DNA of 40,051 bases from Rhodococcus sp. HM1. Its GTDB lineage: Bacteria; Actinomycetota; Actinomycetes; Mycobacteriales; Mycobacteriaceae. Below the pieces are notes generated by a model. The model did not search any database. It had not been told where the DNA came from and saw only the letters and a program-made list of their open reading frames with translations. The stretch is taken from assembly GCF_023218075.1 (NCBI RefSeq), contig NZ_JALPTB010000061.1, positions 1 to 40,051 of the forward strand, given 5' to 3'. Numbering within the stretch: the first letter of the stretch is position 1; every line of letters begins with the position of its first letter. The translations under genes were made by a program, and so were the position numbers. Below are positions 33,283-40,051 of this stretch, piece after piece.

Positions 33283-34551
33283 TCAGCGTGCGAGCAGCGC
33301 GGGCACCGGGTCGCCGAGGAATCCGCCGATCGCCGCGAGCGCCCGCCCCGCCTGCTCGCCGTCGACGAGCCGATGATCGAACGACAACGACAGCGTGACC
33401 ACCCGGCGCACCGCGAGCGCGTCGTCGACCACCCACGGACGCGGCGCGATCGCCCCGACGGCGAGGATCGCCGCCTCACCCGGCACGAGGATCGGGCTGC
33501 CGCCGTCCACGCCGAACACCCCGACGTTCGTGATCGAGATCGTGCCGCCCGTCAGGTCGGTGGGGGTTGCGCGCCCGGCGCGCGCGGTCGCGGTGACGGT
33601 GGCGATCGCGCCGGCCAGGTCGGGCAGCGACAGGGCGTGCGCGTTCCGGATCACCGGGACCATCAGCCCCTCGTCGGTGGCGGTCGCGATGCCCAGGTTC
33701 ACGTAGGTGCGCGTCGCGATCTCACCGGCGTCCTGATCCCACGTCGCGTTGAGGATCGGCTGGTCCGCGACCGCGCGCAGCAACGCCGCCGCCACGATCG
33801 TCAGGGCGGTCGGATGCCGGTCCGCGAACGACGGATGCGTGCGCAGCCGCTCGACCAGCTCGACGGTCGCGGTGACGTCGCACGTAAGGAACACCGTCGC
33901 GTGCGGCGCGGTGAATGCACTGCGGGTCACGGCCTCGGCGGTGCGTTTGCGCACCCCCGTGATCGGCACCCGCGTCTCCTCGCCGGGTTCGGTGCGGGCG
34001 GCCCGGTCCGCGGCGCGCCGCACGTCAGAGCGGGTGACGACCCCGCCGGTGCCGGTTCCGGTCACGGTGGCCAGGTCGATGCCGAGGCGTTTGGCCTCGC
34101 GTCGCGCCGACGGCTTCGCGTCCGGGCGGGGTGGCTCGGCGTGCAGGTGCGGTGCGCTGTGCCCGTTTCCCGAGGGTCCGGGCGGCGTCGGTCCGGCCTG
34201 CGCGAGGGTCCGGGCGGCCCGTTTGCTCACCGGTGGGCGGCCGGGACCGTAGCCGACGAGCACCGGGGTCTGCGATTCGGCACCGGCGTCGTGGGGACCC
34301 TCACTCGGCACCGCGATCCGGATGATCGGTGTCCCGACCGGCACCGTCGTTCCGGGTTCGGCGAGCAGTTCCGCCACCGTCCCCGCGAACGGCGACGGCA
34401 ACTCCACCACTGCCTTCGCCGTTTCCACCTCCGCGACGACCTGGTTGAGCTCGACGCGATCGCCGACGGCCACCGTCCAGGACACGAGGTCGGCCTCGGT
34501 CAGGCCCTCACCGAGATCCGGCATCCGGAATTCCTTGACGGACTGGTTCAT
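33283..34551 (-). CDS. bkdC: Dihydrolipoamide acyltransferase (E2) of branched-chain ketoacid dehydrogenase
   Basis: A 422-aa E2 with three domains: one lipoyl domain (residues 1-80; lipoyl Lys in VETAKAVV), an E3-binding domain (about 148-185, SARREAKRLGIDLATVTGTG) and the catalytic acyltransferase core ending in SFDHRLVDGEQAG (His/Asp active site). It transfers the acyl group from E1 to CoA. A single lipoyl domain and the linkage to E1 subunits favour the BkdC type, which degrades ketoacids from Val, Leu and Ile and supplies branched primers; pyruvate dehydrogenase E2 is less likely. The ribosome site AAGGGA lies inside the 17-bp tandem repeat described at 34553. E3 is not encoded here. Confidence 0.92.
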   Translation of the reverse strand: MNQSVKEFRMPDLGEGLTEADLVSWTVAVGDRVELNQVVAEVETAKAVVELPSPFAGTVAELLAEPGTTVPVGTPIIRIAVPSEGPHDAGAESQTPVLVGYGPGRPPVSKRAARTLAQAGPTPPGPSGNGHSAPHLHAEPPRPDAKPSARREAKRLGIDLATVTGTGTGGVVTRSDVRRAADRAARTEPGEETRVPITGVRKRTAEAVTRSAFTAPHATVFLTCDVTATVELVERLRTHPSFADRHPTALTIVAAALLRAVADQPILNATWDQDAGEIATRTYVNLGIATATDEGLMVPVIRNAHALSLPDLAGAIATVTATARAGRATPTDLTGGTISITNVGVFGVDGGSPILVPGEAAILAVGAIAPRPWVVDDALAVRRVVTLSLSFDHRLVDGEQAGRALAAIGGFLGDPVPALLAR

Positions 34552-34552
34552 T

Positions 34553-34586
34553 CGGCGTGTCCCTTCAGGCGGTGTGTCCCCTCAGG
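34553..34586 (-). repeat. 17-bp tandem duplication at the bkdB-bkdC junction
   Basis: Two adjacent 17-bp copies (34553-34569 and 34570-34586) differ at two positions. Each contains a TGA and a purine-rich GGGACA stretch. The right copy holds the bkdB stop; the left copy supplies the bkdC ribosome binding site. It is probably a local slippage duplication. Confidence 0.8.
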
Positions 34587-35565
34587 CGGCGAGGCTGCGG
34601 TCGACGGCATCGAGGATGCGGTCGGGGTCCGGCAGGTGGTACGCCTCGAGTTTCGCGGGCGGATACGGGATGTCGAATCCGCCGACTCGCAGCACCGGCG
34701 CCTCCAGCTGATAGAAGCACCGTTCGGAGATCTGTGCGGCGATTTCGGCGCCGAGCCCGCAATTCACCGGGGCCTCCTGCGCGACCACGAGCCGGCCGGT
34801 GCGGCGCACCGACGCCTCGACGGTGTCGACGTCGAGCGGCGACAGCGATCGCAGATCGATCACCTCGATCGAATGTCCTTCGTCCGCAGCGATCTCCGCG
34901 GCCTGCAGGGCCGTCGTCAGCATCGCGCCGAACGTCACGAGCGTGATATCGGTGCCCGGCCGGGTGACGCGCGCCCGGTCCAGCGGCAGTTCCGGCGGGG
35001 TGTCGAGGTCGACCTCGCCGCGATCCCAGTACCGGTGCTTCGGCTCGAGGAAGATCACCGGATCGTCCAGGGCCACCGCCTGCTGGATCATCCAGTAGGC
35101 GTCCGACGGAGTGCCGGGGCTCACCACCCGCAGGCCCGCGGTGTGCGTGAAATACACCTCGGGGGACTCGGAATGGTGCTCGACGGCGCCGATCCCGCCG
35201 CCATACGGAATGCGGATCGTCAACGGCGCGGTGACCGTACCCGCGGTGCGGTAGTGGATCTTCGCGACCTGCGAGACGATCTGGTCGAAGGCCGGGTAGA
35301 CGAACCCGTCGAACTGGATCTCGCACACCGGCCGGTATCCGCGCAGCGCCATGCCGAAAGCCGTTCCCACGATGCCGGATTCGGCGAGGGGAGTGTCGAA
35401 GACCCGGTCGGTGCCGAAGTCCTTCTGCAACGTGTCGGTGACGCGGAAGACGCCGCCGAGCCGGCCGACGTCCTCGCCCATGATCACGACCTTGCGGTCG
35501 TGTTCGAGCGCGCGCCGCAACCCGGCATTGAGGGCGGCGCCGAGAGCCATCGTGGTGGTGGTCAT
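34582..35565 (-). CDS. bkdB: Ketoacid dehydrogenase E1 beta subunit
   Basis: A 327-aa transketolase-type subunit that pairs with E1 alpha to decarboxylate branched-chain 2-oxoacids. Visible are VVIMGEDVGRLGGVFRVTD, FDTPLAESGIVGTAFGMALRG (with the Glu that activates ThDP) and PYGGGIGAVEHHSESPE. The C-terminal domain carries VIDLRSLSPLDVDTV. ATG 35565 overlaps the bkdA stop by 4 nt (ATGA). The longer upstream frame is antisense-like and excluded. Confidence 0.93.
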   Translation of the reverse strand: MTTTTMALGAALNAGLRRALEHDRKVVIMGEDVGRLGGVFRVTDTLQKDFGTDRVFDTPLAESGIVGTAFGMALRGYRPVCEIQFDGFVYPAFDQIVSQVAKIHYRTAGTVTAPLTIRIPYGGGIGAVEHHSESPEVYFTHTAGLRVVSPGTPSDAYWMIQQAVALDDPVIFLEPKHRYWDRGEVDLDTPPELPLDRARVTRPGTDITLVTFGAMLTTALQAAEIAADEGHSIEVIDLRSLSPLDVDTVEASVRRTGRLVVAQEAPVNCGLGAEIAAQISERCFYQLEAPVLRVGGFDIPYPPAKLEAYHLPDPDRILDAVDRSLAA

Positions 35566-36665
35566 GACCGTGCCTCCTCGTACTGTGCGGTGTCGAACCC
35601 GGCGAGGTATTCGCCGTAGCGGGCGCGTTGATCGGCGAGCATCCGGTGCTCGGTGGCGTAGACGTGATCGAACATCGAGAGCGGTTCGGGGTCGGGGGCG
35701 GTGAGCGTGCCCGTGCGCAGCCGGTCCGCGGCGGCGTCCGCGTCGGCCTGGACCGTGGCGAGATAGTCGTCGTCGGCGAGACCCTCGCGGTCGAGCAACA
35801 GCCGCACCCGGGTCAGCGGATCGCGTGCCCGCCATTCCTCCAGTTCGGCGGGGGTGCGGTAGCGGGTCGGGTCGTCGGACGTGGTGTGCGGACCCATGCG
35901 GTAGGTGAGGGCCTCGATGAACGTCGGTCCACCGCCTTCCCGGGCGCGGCGCGCGGCCTGCCGGGTGACGGCCAGGACGGCGAGGACGTCGTTGCCGTCG
36001 ACCTGCACGGCGGGCATCCCGAAGCCGGCGGCCCGGTGGGCCAGTGCCACCGGGCTCTGCACGTGCACCGGGGCGCTGATCGCCCAGTGGTTGTTCTGGC
36101 AGAAGAACACCACCCCGGCACTCCAGCTCACCGCGAAGCCGAGGGCCTCGGAGATGTCGCCCTGGCTGGTGGCGCCGTCACCGAAGTAGGCGACGGTCGC
36201 GATCTCGGCACCGTCGAGACGGGCGCCCATCGCGTAGCCGGTCGCGTGCAGGCCCTGCGATCCGACGACGATCGCCGGGTTGGTGGTGTTGACGGTCGCC
36301 GGATCCCAGCCGGAATGCGAACAGCCCCGCCACATTCGCGTCATGTCCGCGGGATCGACGCCGCGGCACCAGGCCACGCCGTGCTCGCGGTAGCTGGTGA
36401 AGACATAGTCGTCGGGTTCGAGCGCGTGCGCGGATCCGACCTGCGCGGCCTCCTGGCCGAGCAGGGGAGCCCACAGGCCGAGTTCGCCCTGGCGTTGCAG
36501 GGCGACTGCCTCGGTGTCGATGCGCCGCACGACGACGAGGTCGCAGTAGAGGGTGCGCAGGCGTTCGGGGCCGACATCGGCGACGAGCGCGGAATACTCC
36601 GGGTTGTGAACCCGTCGGCCGTCCGGCTGGATCAGCTGGACCGGATAGGCAATCTTGTCGACCAC
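35562..36665 (-). CDS. bkdA: Ketoacid dehydrogenase E1 alpha subunit
   Basis: A 367-aa ThDP-binding subunit. The cofactor motif GDG-(x)n-NN runs from GDGATSQGD to FFCQNNHW. The phosphorylation-loop region YRMGPHTTSDDPTRYR is conserved, as in branched-chain E1 alpha. The N-terminal VQLIQPDGRRV fits the BkdA/PdhA family of mycobacteria. GTG 36665 is preferred because GAGG lies 8 nt upstream; GTG 36674 would add three residues but has no ribosome site. Promoter-proximal gene of bkdABC, divergent from an Lrp/AsnC regulator. Confidence 0.92.
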   Translation of the reverse strand: MVDKIAYPVQLIQPDGRRVHNPEYSALVADVGPERLRTLYCDLVVVRRIDTEAVALQRQGELGLWAPLLGQEAAQVGSAHALEPDDYVFTSYREHGVAWCRGVDPADMTRMWRGCSHSGWDPATVNTTNPAIVVGSQGLHATGYAMGARLDGAEIATVAYFGDGATSQGDISEALGFAVSWSAGVVFFCQNNHWAISAPVHVQSPVALAHRAAGFGMPAVQVDGNDVLAVLAVTRQAARRAREGGGPTFIEALTYRMGPHTTSDDPTRYRTPAELEEWRARDPLTRVRLLLDREGLADDDYLATVQADADAAADRLRTGTLTAPDPEPLSMFDHVYATEHRMLADQRARYGEYLAGFDTAQYEEARS

Positions 36666-36724
36666 CGTGACCACCTCGTTCGGGTCGGCCCGGGCGCCCT
36701 TGTGGGGCGATCGCCGGGCATACC

Positions 36725-36740
36725 TGTGTTGTACTTCACA
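36725..36740. promoter_or_regulatory. CRP/GlxR-like site in the bkd-asnC divergent promoter region
   Basis: TGTGT-TGTACT-TCACA matches TGTGA-N6-TCACA with one mismatch. It lies 60 nt upstream of the bkdA start in the 168-nt gap to the AsnC gene, a suitable position for control of bkd. It is the second such site in the window. Confidence 0.5.
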
Positions 36741-36833
36741 TCATCCACGTCGGGGACAGCTGCGCAATCGGTTCGGCCGCGACTGTGCAGAACGCACGGT
36801 TCGAGGGGGTCATGCGGTGTCATACTGCGGAAT

Positions 36834-37304
36834 GTGACCAGTCTGGATGCGACCGACGCCCGGCTGCTGCTCGAGCTGGCCCGCACGCCGCGGGCGACGG
36901 GAGTGGAGTTGGCGGCACGGCTCGGGCTGTCGCGCAACACGGTTCAGGCGCGGCTCGCGCGCTGGGAGGCGGAGGGGGTGCTCGCGTCGTTCGAGCGACG
37001 CGTCGACCCGCGCGCGCTGGGTTATCCGCTCGCCGCCTACGTTGCGACGCGGGTCGACCAGCACCGGCTCGACAGTGTCGTCGCGGCGCTGGCGGAGATC
37101 CCGGAGGTCACCGAGGTGTACGGCATGGCGGGGCAGACGGACCTGTCGGTGAAGGTCGTCGCGACCGACGCGGACGACCTGTACCGGCTGGCCGGGCAGA
37201 TCCTCGAGATCCCGGGTGTCGAGCGCACCAACATGGCGTTGGTGATGCGGGAGCTGGTGCCGCAGCGCACCGCCCCGCTGCTGCGGCGGCTGGCGCAGGG
37301 CTGA
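36834..37304 (+). CDS. Lrp/AsnC family transcriptional regulator
   Basis: A 156-aa regulator. The winged HTH is at about residues 5-50 (DATDARLLLELARTPRATGV, then AARLGLSRNTVQARLARWE). The RAM/AsnC ligand-binding domain lies at about 70-145 and includes VYGMAGQTDLSVKVVATD. These proteins form octamers and sense amino acids. GTG 36834 is the only start before the HTH. Divergent from bkdABC, so it probably regulates branched-chain amino-acid catabolism in response to Leu, Val or Ile (inference), as BkdR/Lrp-like regulators do. Confidence 0.9.
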   Translation: MTSLDATDARLLLELARTPRATGVELAARLGLSRNTVQARLARWEAEGVLASFERRVDPRALGYPLAAYVATRVDQHRLDSVVAALAEIPEVTEVYGMAGQTDLSVKVVATDADDLYRLAGQILEIPGVERTNMALVMRELVPQRTAPLLRRLAQG

Positions 37305-37412
37305 CGTCCTGCGGCATCGGCCGATCCGGCCGGGTGCCCAGCGTCCGGAACGGCGAGTGGCCGGGCACCTCGCAGGTACCCGGCCACTCGTCCTGTCCGC
37401 GTCGGACGCGAG

Positions 37413-38456
37413 CTACGTCAGTGCCTCCACGATGCGGTCCACAACGTTGTTCGCGCTGTAGTAGTCCAGGCGGAAGCTGTCGTAGCCCAGCGCGTAGACC
37501 TTGCCCGACTGCACCGACGGGATTCCCGCGAGCAGCGCATCGGCCTTCATTCGCTCCTCGGCGGACGCGTCCGCGCTGATGATGAACGTGATGGCGCCGG
37601 GAAGGGCGCGAGACAGGTTCTCGACGCTTGCGGGCACGACGTCGGCGCGTCCGGCCATCGTCCCCTTGTCGGCGTTCGCGATGTCCTCGGGCAGCGGTGC
37701 CGTCACGATTCCGAGGCGTTCGGCGAGCTGGCCCTGCGCGGACACGGCGGTGAAGATCCGTGAGTCCTGCGGGGAGTTGTAGGTGAGGATGTTGGCCTCG
37801 CTGGACTCCGCGAGTGCGGGTGCGATCGCGGCGCGGGCCTCGTCGACCTTCGTGTCGAACTCGGCGATCAGTTCGGCGGCGCGGTCCTCGGCGCCGATGG
37901 CGTCGGCCAGCTGGGTGGTGATCTCCTGCCACGACTTGTCGGTGTAGTCGAAGACCAGGGTGGGAGCGATCCGGGACAGCACGGCGTAGCTGTCCTTCGT
38001 CGAGTCGGCACCGCTGGCGGAGACGACGATGAGATCGGGCGCTGCCGCGGTGATCCGCTCGACGTTGATCTCGCCCTGGTACAGCGTCTCGACGTCCCGC
38101 TCGGCGGCCACGTCGGCCCACTGCCGGAACAAGCCCTGCTCGTCGGTGGCCGAGTTGCCGACGGAGCTCGGGGGCTGGGCGCCGGTCCCGACGAGCGGTG
38201 CGTCGAGGGCGAGCAGGGAGCCGGTGAGCGTGACACTCGTCGAGACGATCCGCTCCGGCCGGGTGTCGAGCGTGACCGGGCCGTCGGCGGTCTCGACGGT
38301 GCGCGGCCATTCACCCGACTGTGCCGATGTCGGGGACGTCTCCGCGACGTCTTCGTCCGACGAGCACGCCACGGTGGCGGCGCCGATCGCAAGCGCGCCG
38401 AGCGCCACCGCGAACCGGGTGACGAGGCCTCGGCGACGAGGCATTCTCTGGGACAA
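37413..38456 (-). CDS. Iron-siderophore ABC transporter substrate-binding lipoprotein
   Basis: A 347-aa FepB/FhuD-type binding protein. The signal RFAVALGALAIGAATVAC ends at a lipobox with the acylated Cys near 31. The mature part has RPERIVSTSVTLTGSLLALD, WQEITTQLADAIG and the C-terminal YALGYDSFRLDYYSANNVVDRI typical of periplasmic-binding fold 2. It binds ferric siderophores outside the membrane; permease and ATPase genes are not in the window. TTG 38456 is preferred because AGGAGG lies 6 nt upstream, while ATG 38444 is 18 nt from it. It is controlled by the IdeR box at 38503-38521, shared with the esterase gene. Confidence 0.92.
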   Translation of the reverse strand: MSQRMPRRRGLVTRFAVALGALAIGAATVACSSDEDVAETSPTSAQSGEWPRTVETADGPVTLDTRPERIVSTSVTLTGSLLALDAPLVGTGAQPPSSVGNSATDEQGLFRQWADVAAERDVETLYQGEINVERITAAAPDLIVVSASGADSTKDSYAVLSRIAPTLVFDYTDKSWQEITTQLADAIGAEDRAAELIAEFDTKVDEARAAIAPALAESSEANILTYNSPQDSRIFTAVSAQGQLAERLGIVTAPLPEDIANADKGTMAGRADVVPASVENLSRALPGAITFIISADASAEERMKADALLAGIPSVQSGKVYALGYDSFRLDYYSANNVVDRIVEALT

Positions 38457-38502
38457 CGGAATCCTCCTGTAAGGCAACAGTGGTATGCGCTGTACCCTAC
38501 TG

Positions 38503-38521
38503 TTAGGTGAGCGTTTCCTAA
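38503..38521. promoter_or_regulatory. IdeR/DtxR iron box
   Basis: TTAGGTGAGCGTTTCCTAA matches the 19-bp DtxR-family consensus at 14 positions, with both outer TTAGG/CCTAA half-sites intact. Outer arms CTAC/GTAG extend the symmetry. It lies between the two divergent siderophore genes, 46 nt from one start and 13 nt from the other. Iron-loaded IdeR should repress both. Confidence 0.88.
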
Positions 38522-38534
38522 GTAGGGGGTCCTT

Positions 38535-39062
38535 GTGCTCGATGCGGAGCTGGTGGAGCGACGCCTGCGGGACGAGGGTTCCCCGCTGATCGCTCCGGGA
38601 CCGCCGGGCACGGTGACCGCCACGTTCGTGTACCGGGTCCCCGCCGATTCCGGTATCCGCCACGTCTACCTCGACGCCAACGGGGTCACCGACCGGCACG
38701 ACCCCGAGGCGCACGCGCTGAAACCGCTCGGGGACAGCGACCTCTGGGCCGTGTCCGTCCTGCTGCCCAAGGCATGGCGCGGCGGATACGGGTTCCTTCC
38801 GCGGACCGAACCCATCATGCGGCCGTCGGAGGGCGAGACCGAGTGGGAATGGTGGCGCGGTGTACTCGGTGATCTGGTGACCGACCCCTGCAATCGGCTG
38901 CCGAGTTTCTCGTTCATGGGTCAGCGATCCCGCTCCGAAGCGGTGATGCCCGGCGCGCCGGCCCAGCGCTGGTGGGCGCACTCGGCCGGGCCGGCGCGCG
39001 GCACCACGACCGAGGTGACGCGTGAACTCGCCGGTGTGCGTCGCCGGATATGGCTCTACGAG
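38535..39062 (+). pseudogene. Enterochelin-esterase-like gene, cut after its N-terminal domain
   Basis: About 176 codons of a ferri-siderophore esterase (Fes/IroE-like) N-terminal domain, with FVYRVPADSGIRHVYLDANG, the acidic WWRGVLGDLV and DPCNRLPSFSF, and QRWWAHS. Homologous sequence ends at RRRIWLYE, where the catalytic alpha/beta-hydrolase domain should begin. The frame then enters unrelated DNA and stops at 39110. The serine nucleophile, acid and His are therefore absent here. GTG 38535 follows GGGGG at 7 nt, with the iron box 13 nt upstream. An insertion element carrying tnpB starts at the break. The rest of the gene may lie to the right of the element, outside the window. Confidence 0.8.
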
Positions 39063-39070
39063 CGTCTACG
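39055..39070. repeat. Short direct repeat at the insertion junction
   Basis: TCTACG occurs at 39055-39060 and again at 39065-39070, exactly at the point where esterase homology is lost. It may mark the element border or be chance; IS200/IS605 elements do not make target duplications. Confidence 0.25.
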
Positions 39071-40051
39071 TAAATCTGATACTTCCTGCCACTGGCGTGG
39101 CAGGCGGTGAAGATCCACGTTCCTCACGGCTACCCACCACACCATCGTGCGATGTTGCGGGCTCGACCGTGTCCCACACCGACGCTTCGGGTGCAGGACA
39201 ACTCCTCGACTGTGTCACCCCCTTCGGGGGTGTCGCGGCGGGAACACTGCGGCGGACCCGGCGATGCCGAGGCCTGCGCGGGGTGGGACCGGTCTTGTCC
39301 CGACATTTCCGGACCGGAGCATGCACCGCGGTCCGGATCTCCACGCTCCCACTGCGGGTGCGGACCGCTCTGCTGCGCCCCACCAACGGCCGTGCGGCGA
39401 GGTTCACCGCCGCCACATGATCACGATTCCCACCCACCTTGCACACCTCGCACCATGCCGTGTGATAGCCACCGGGGCGGGTCAGCGGTTCGTTGCAGCC
39501 CGGACACCGTGCCGACGATCCCCGCGCGGGCACCGACACCACCACCACACCCTCCCGGGCCGCGGTGTGGGTCAGGGCGTCGGCGGCCCGACGGCGGGCG
39601 GACTGCGCCGCCCGATTGTTGTTGCACCGGCCGCGTCCCCGAGCCTCCAGGGTGGTCAGGTCCTCGACCGCGATGACCGTCGCCTCCGAGGCAGCGGCGT
39701 GGTCGACGATCTGGCGGGCGAAATGAAACGCCAGTTCCCGGTTGATCCTGGCGCGTTTCACGCCGATCGCGGTGCGATGGTCCTCGAGGACCTCGATCTT
39801 CGCCTCCAACTCCGCCCGCACCCGCGGCGGTGCGGTCTCGGCGAGCCGGCGCAGCCGGGCGGCCTTACGGTGCAGGAACTGGCCTTCCGTCTGGAGGCGG
39901 GCCAGTGTGATGCCGAGTCCGCGATCGTCGTAGGTGAAGCCCCGAAAATCCGACACCAACCCATCCGGGCGTTCCGCGACAATCGCCGCGGCGCCGAGGG
40001 TGGCCGGTGACCAATCCACCCCCACCGCGACCGTGCCCGCCGCGAGGTCAC
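39066..40051 (-). CDS. tnpB: TnpB-family RNA-guided endonuclease, 5' end outside window
   Basis: The C-terminal 328 or so residues of a TnpB (OrfB_IS605) protein; the N-terminus lies beyond 40051. Counting from the GTG at 40025, the RuvC acidic triad is complete: Asp4 (GVDWSP), Glu121 (AVEDLTTLE) and Asp202 (NRDHVAAVNLA). The zinc ribbon CPGC (174, 177) and CEVC (192, 195) is intact. In IS200/IS605 and IS607 elements TnpB cleaves DNA under guidance of an omega-RNA transcribed from the element's right end. The Arg/Pro-rich tail after residue 215 overlaps the region expected to encode that RNA. No TnpA is visible, as the other end lies outside the window. Confidence 0.9.
   Translation of the reverse strand, partial: DLAAGTVAVGVDWSPATLGAAAIVAERPDGLVSDFRGFTYDDRGLGITLARLQTEGQFLHRKAARLRRLAETAPPRVRAELEAKIEVLEDHRTAIGVKRARINRELAFHFARQIVDHAAASEATVIAVEDLTTLEARGRGRCNNNRAAQSARRRAADALTHTAAREGVVVVSVPARGSSARCPGCNEPLTRPGGYHTAWCEVCKVGGNRDHVAAVNLAARPLVGRSRAVRTRSGSVEIRTAVHAPVRKCRDKTGPTPRRPRHRRVRRSVPAATPPKGVTQSRSCPAPEASVWDTVEPATSHDGVVGSREERGSSPPATPVAGSIRFT
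39067..39260 (-). ncRNA. Candidate omega-RNA / right-end region of the tnpB element
   Basis: The element's right end (3' of tnpB) holds a perfect 8-bp hairpin CCTGCCAC-tggc-GTGGCAGG (39085-39104), close to the break in the esterase gene. A second hairpin, CACCCCC-ttc-GGGGGTG, is at 39216-39232. In known systems the omega-RNA overlaps the tnpB 3' end and runs through the right end into flanking DNA that acts as guide. The guide would then be the reverse complement of esterase sequence below about 39066. Boundaries are estimates. Confidence 0.45.

Noticed and set aside
39107-39676. Plus-strand 189-codon frame in the TnpB element
   Set aside because: Pro/Arg/Ser-rich translation with no motif; antisense to intact TnpB zinc-ribbon and RuvC motifs.

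Overview
The window is high-GC DNA from a mycolic-acid-type actinomycete, most likely Rhodococcus or a close relative. This is inferred from the content: a WS/DGAT wax-ester/triacylglycerol synthase, a DesA3-like desaturase, an alkane hydroxylase with two rubredoxins, a split pntAA/pntAB/pntB transhydrogenase, a bkdABC ketoacid dehydrogenase and IdeR-, MtrA- and CRP-like sites. No rRNA, tRNA or CRISPR array was seen.

Left part (1-9.5 kb). A B-lectin-domain protein runs off the left edge. An HSL-type lipase/esterase and a WS/DGAT are divergent. A DesA3-like desaturase and a TetR regulator are also divergent and share an inverted-repeat operator. After a 99-aa unknown gene comes a minus-strand thiamin-salvage operon: TPP riboswitch, tenA, then an NMT1/THI5-type lipoprotein, permease and ATPase. 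The riboswitch P1 stem overlaps the tenA ribosome binding site.

Centre (9.7-25 kb). One 9.7-kb gene encodes a trimodular NRPS, (degenerate A-like N-terminus)-A-PCP-C-A-PCP-C-A-PCP-R, ending in a thioester reductase. The first A domain carries the classical serine code. A type-B carboxylesterase follows. Convergent to it is alkB-rubA-rubB. Behind a 22-bp perfect hairpin lies a second minus-strand operon: a secreted DUF4185 (GH183-like, arabinan-directed) protein, a maltokinase-cap-like protein and a small GNAT. Five exact 9-bp repeats upstream look like an MtrA-type box and would tie this operon to cell-wall homeostasis.

Right-centre (25-32 kb). A seven-gene minus-strand operon encodes DUF488, a 58-aa zinc ribbon, a class III-like sirtuin, a HIT hydrolase, a DinB/maleylpyruvate-isomerase-like protein, a peptidase E-like protein and a one-TM protein. 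The first five genes are chained by four successive 4-nt start/stop overlaps. Divergent from it is pntAA-pntAB-pntB, with a CRP/GlxR-like palindrome between the two.

Right end (32-40 kb). An MFS exporter is convergent to pntB. The bkdABC operon is divergent from an Lrp/AsnC regulator, with a second CRP-like site between them. An IdeR/DtxR iron box sits between a siderophore-binding lipoprotein and the start of an enterochelin-esterase-like gene. That esterase gene stops after its N-terminal domain, where an insertion element carrying a TnpB-family RNA-guided nuclease gene begins. The TnpB gene runs off the right edge, but all visible catalytic residues are intact.
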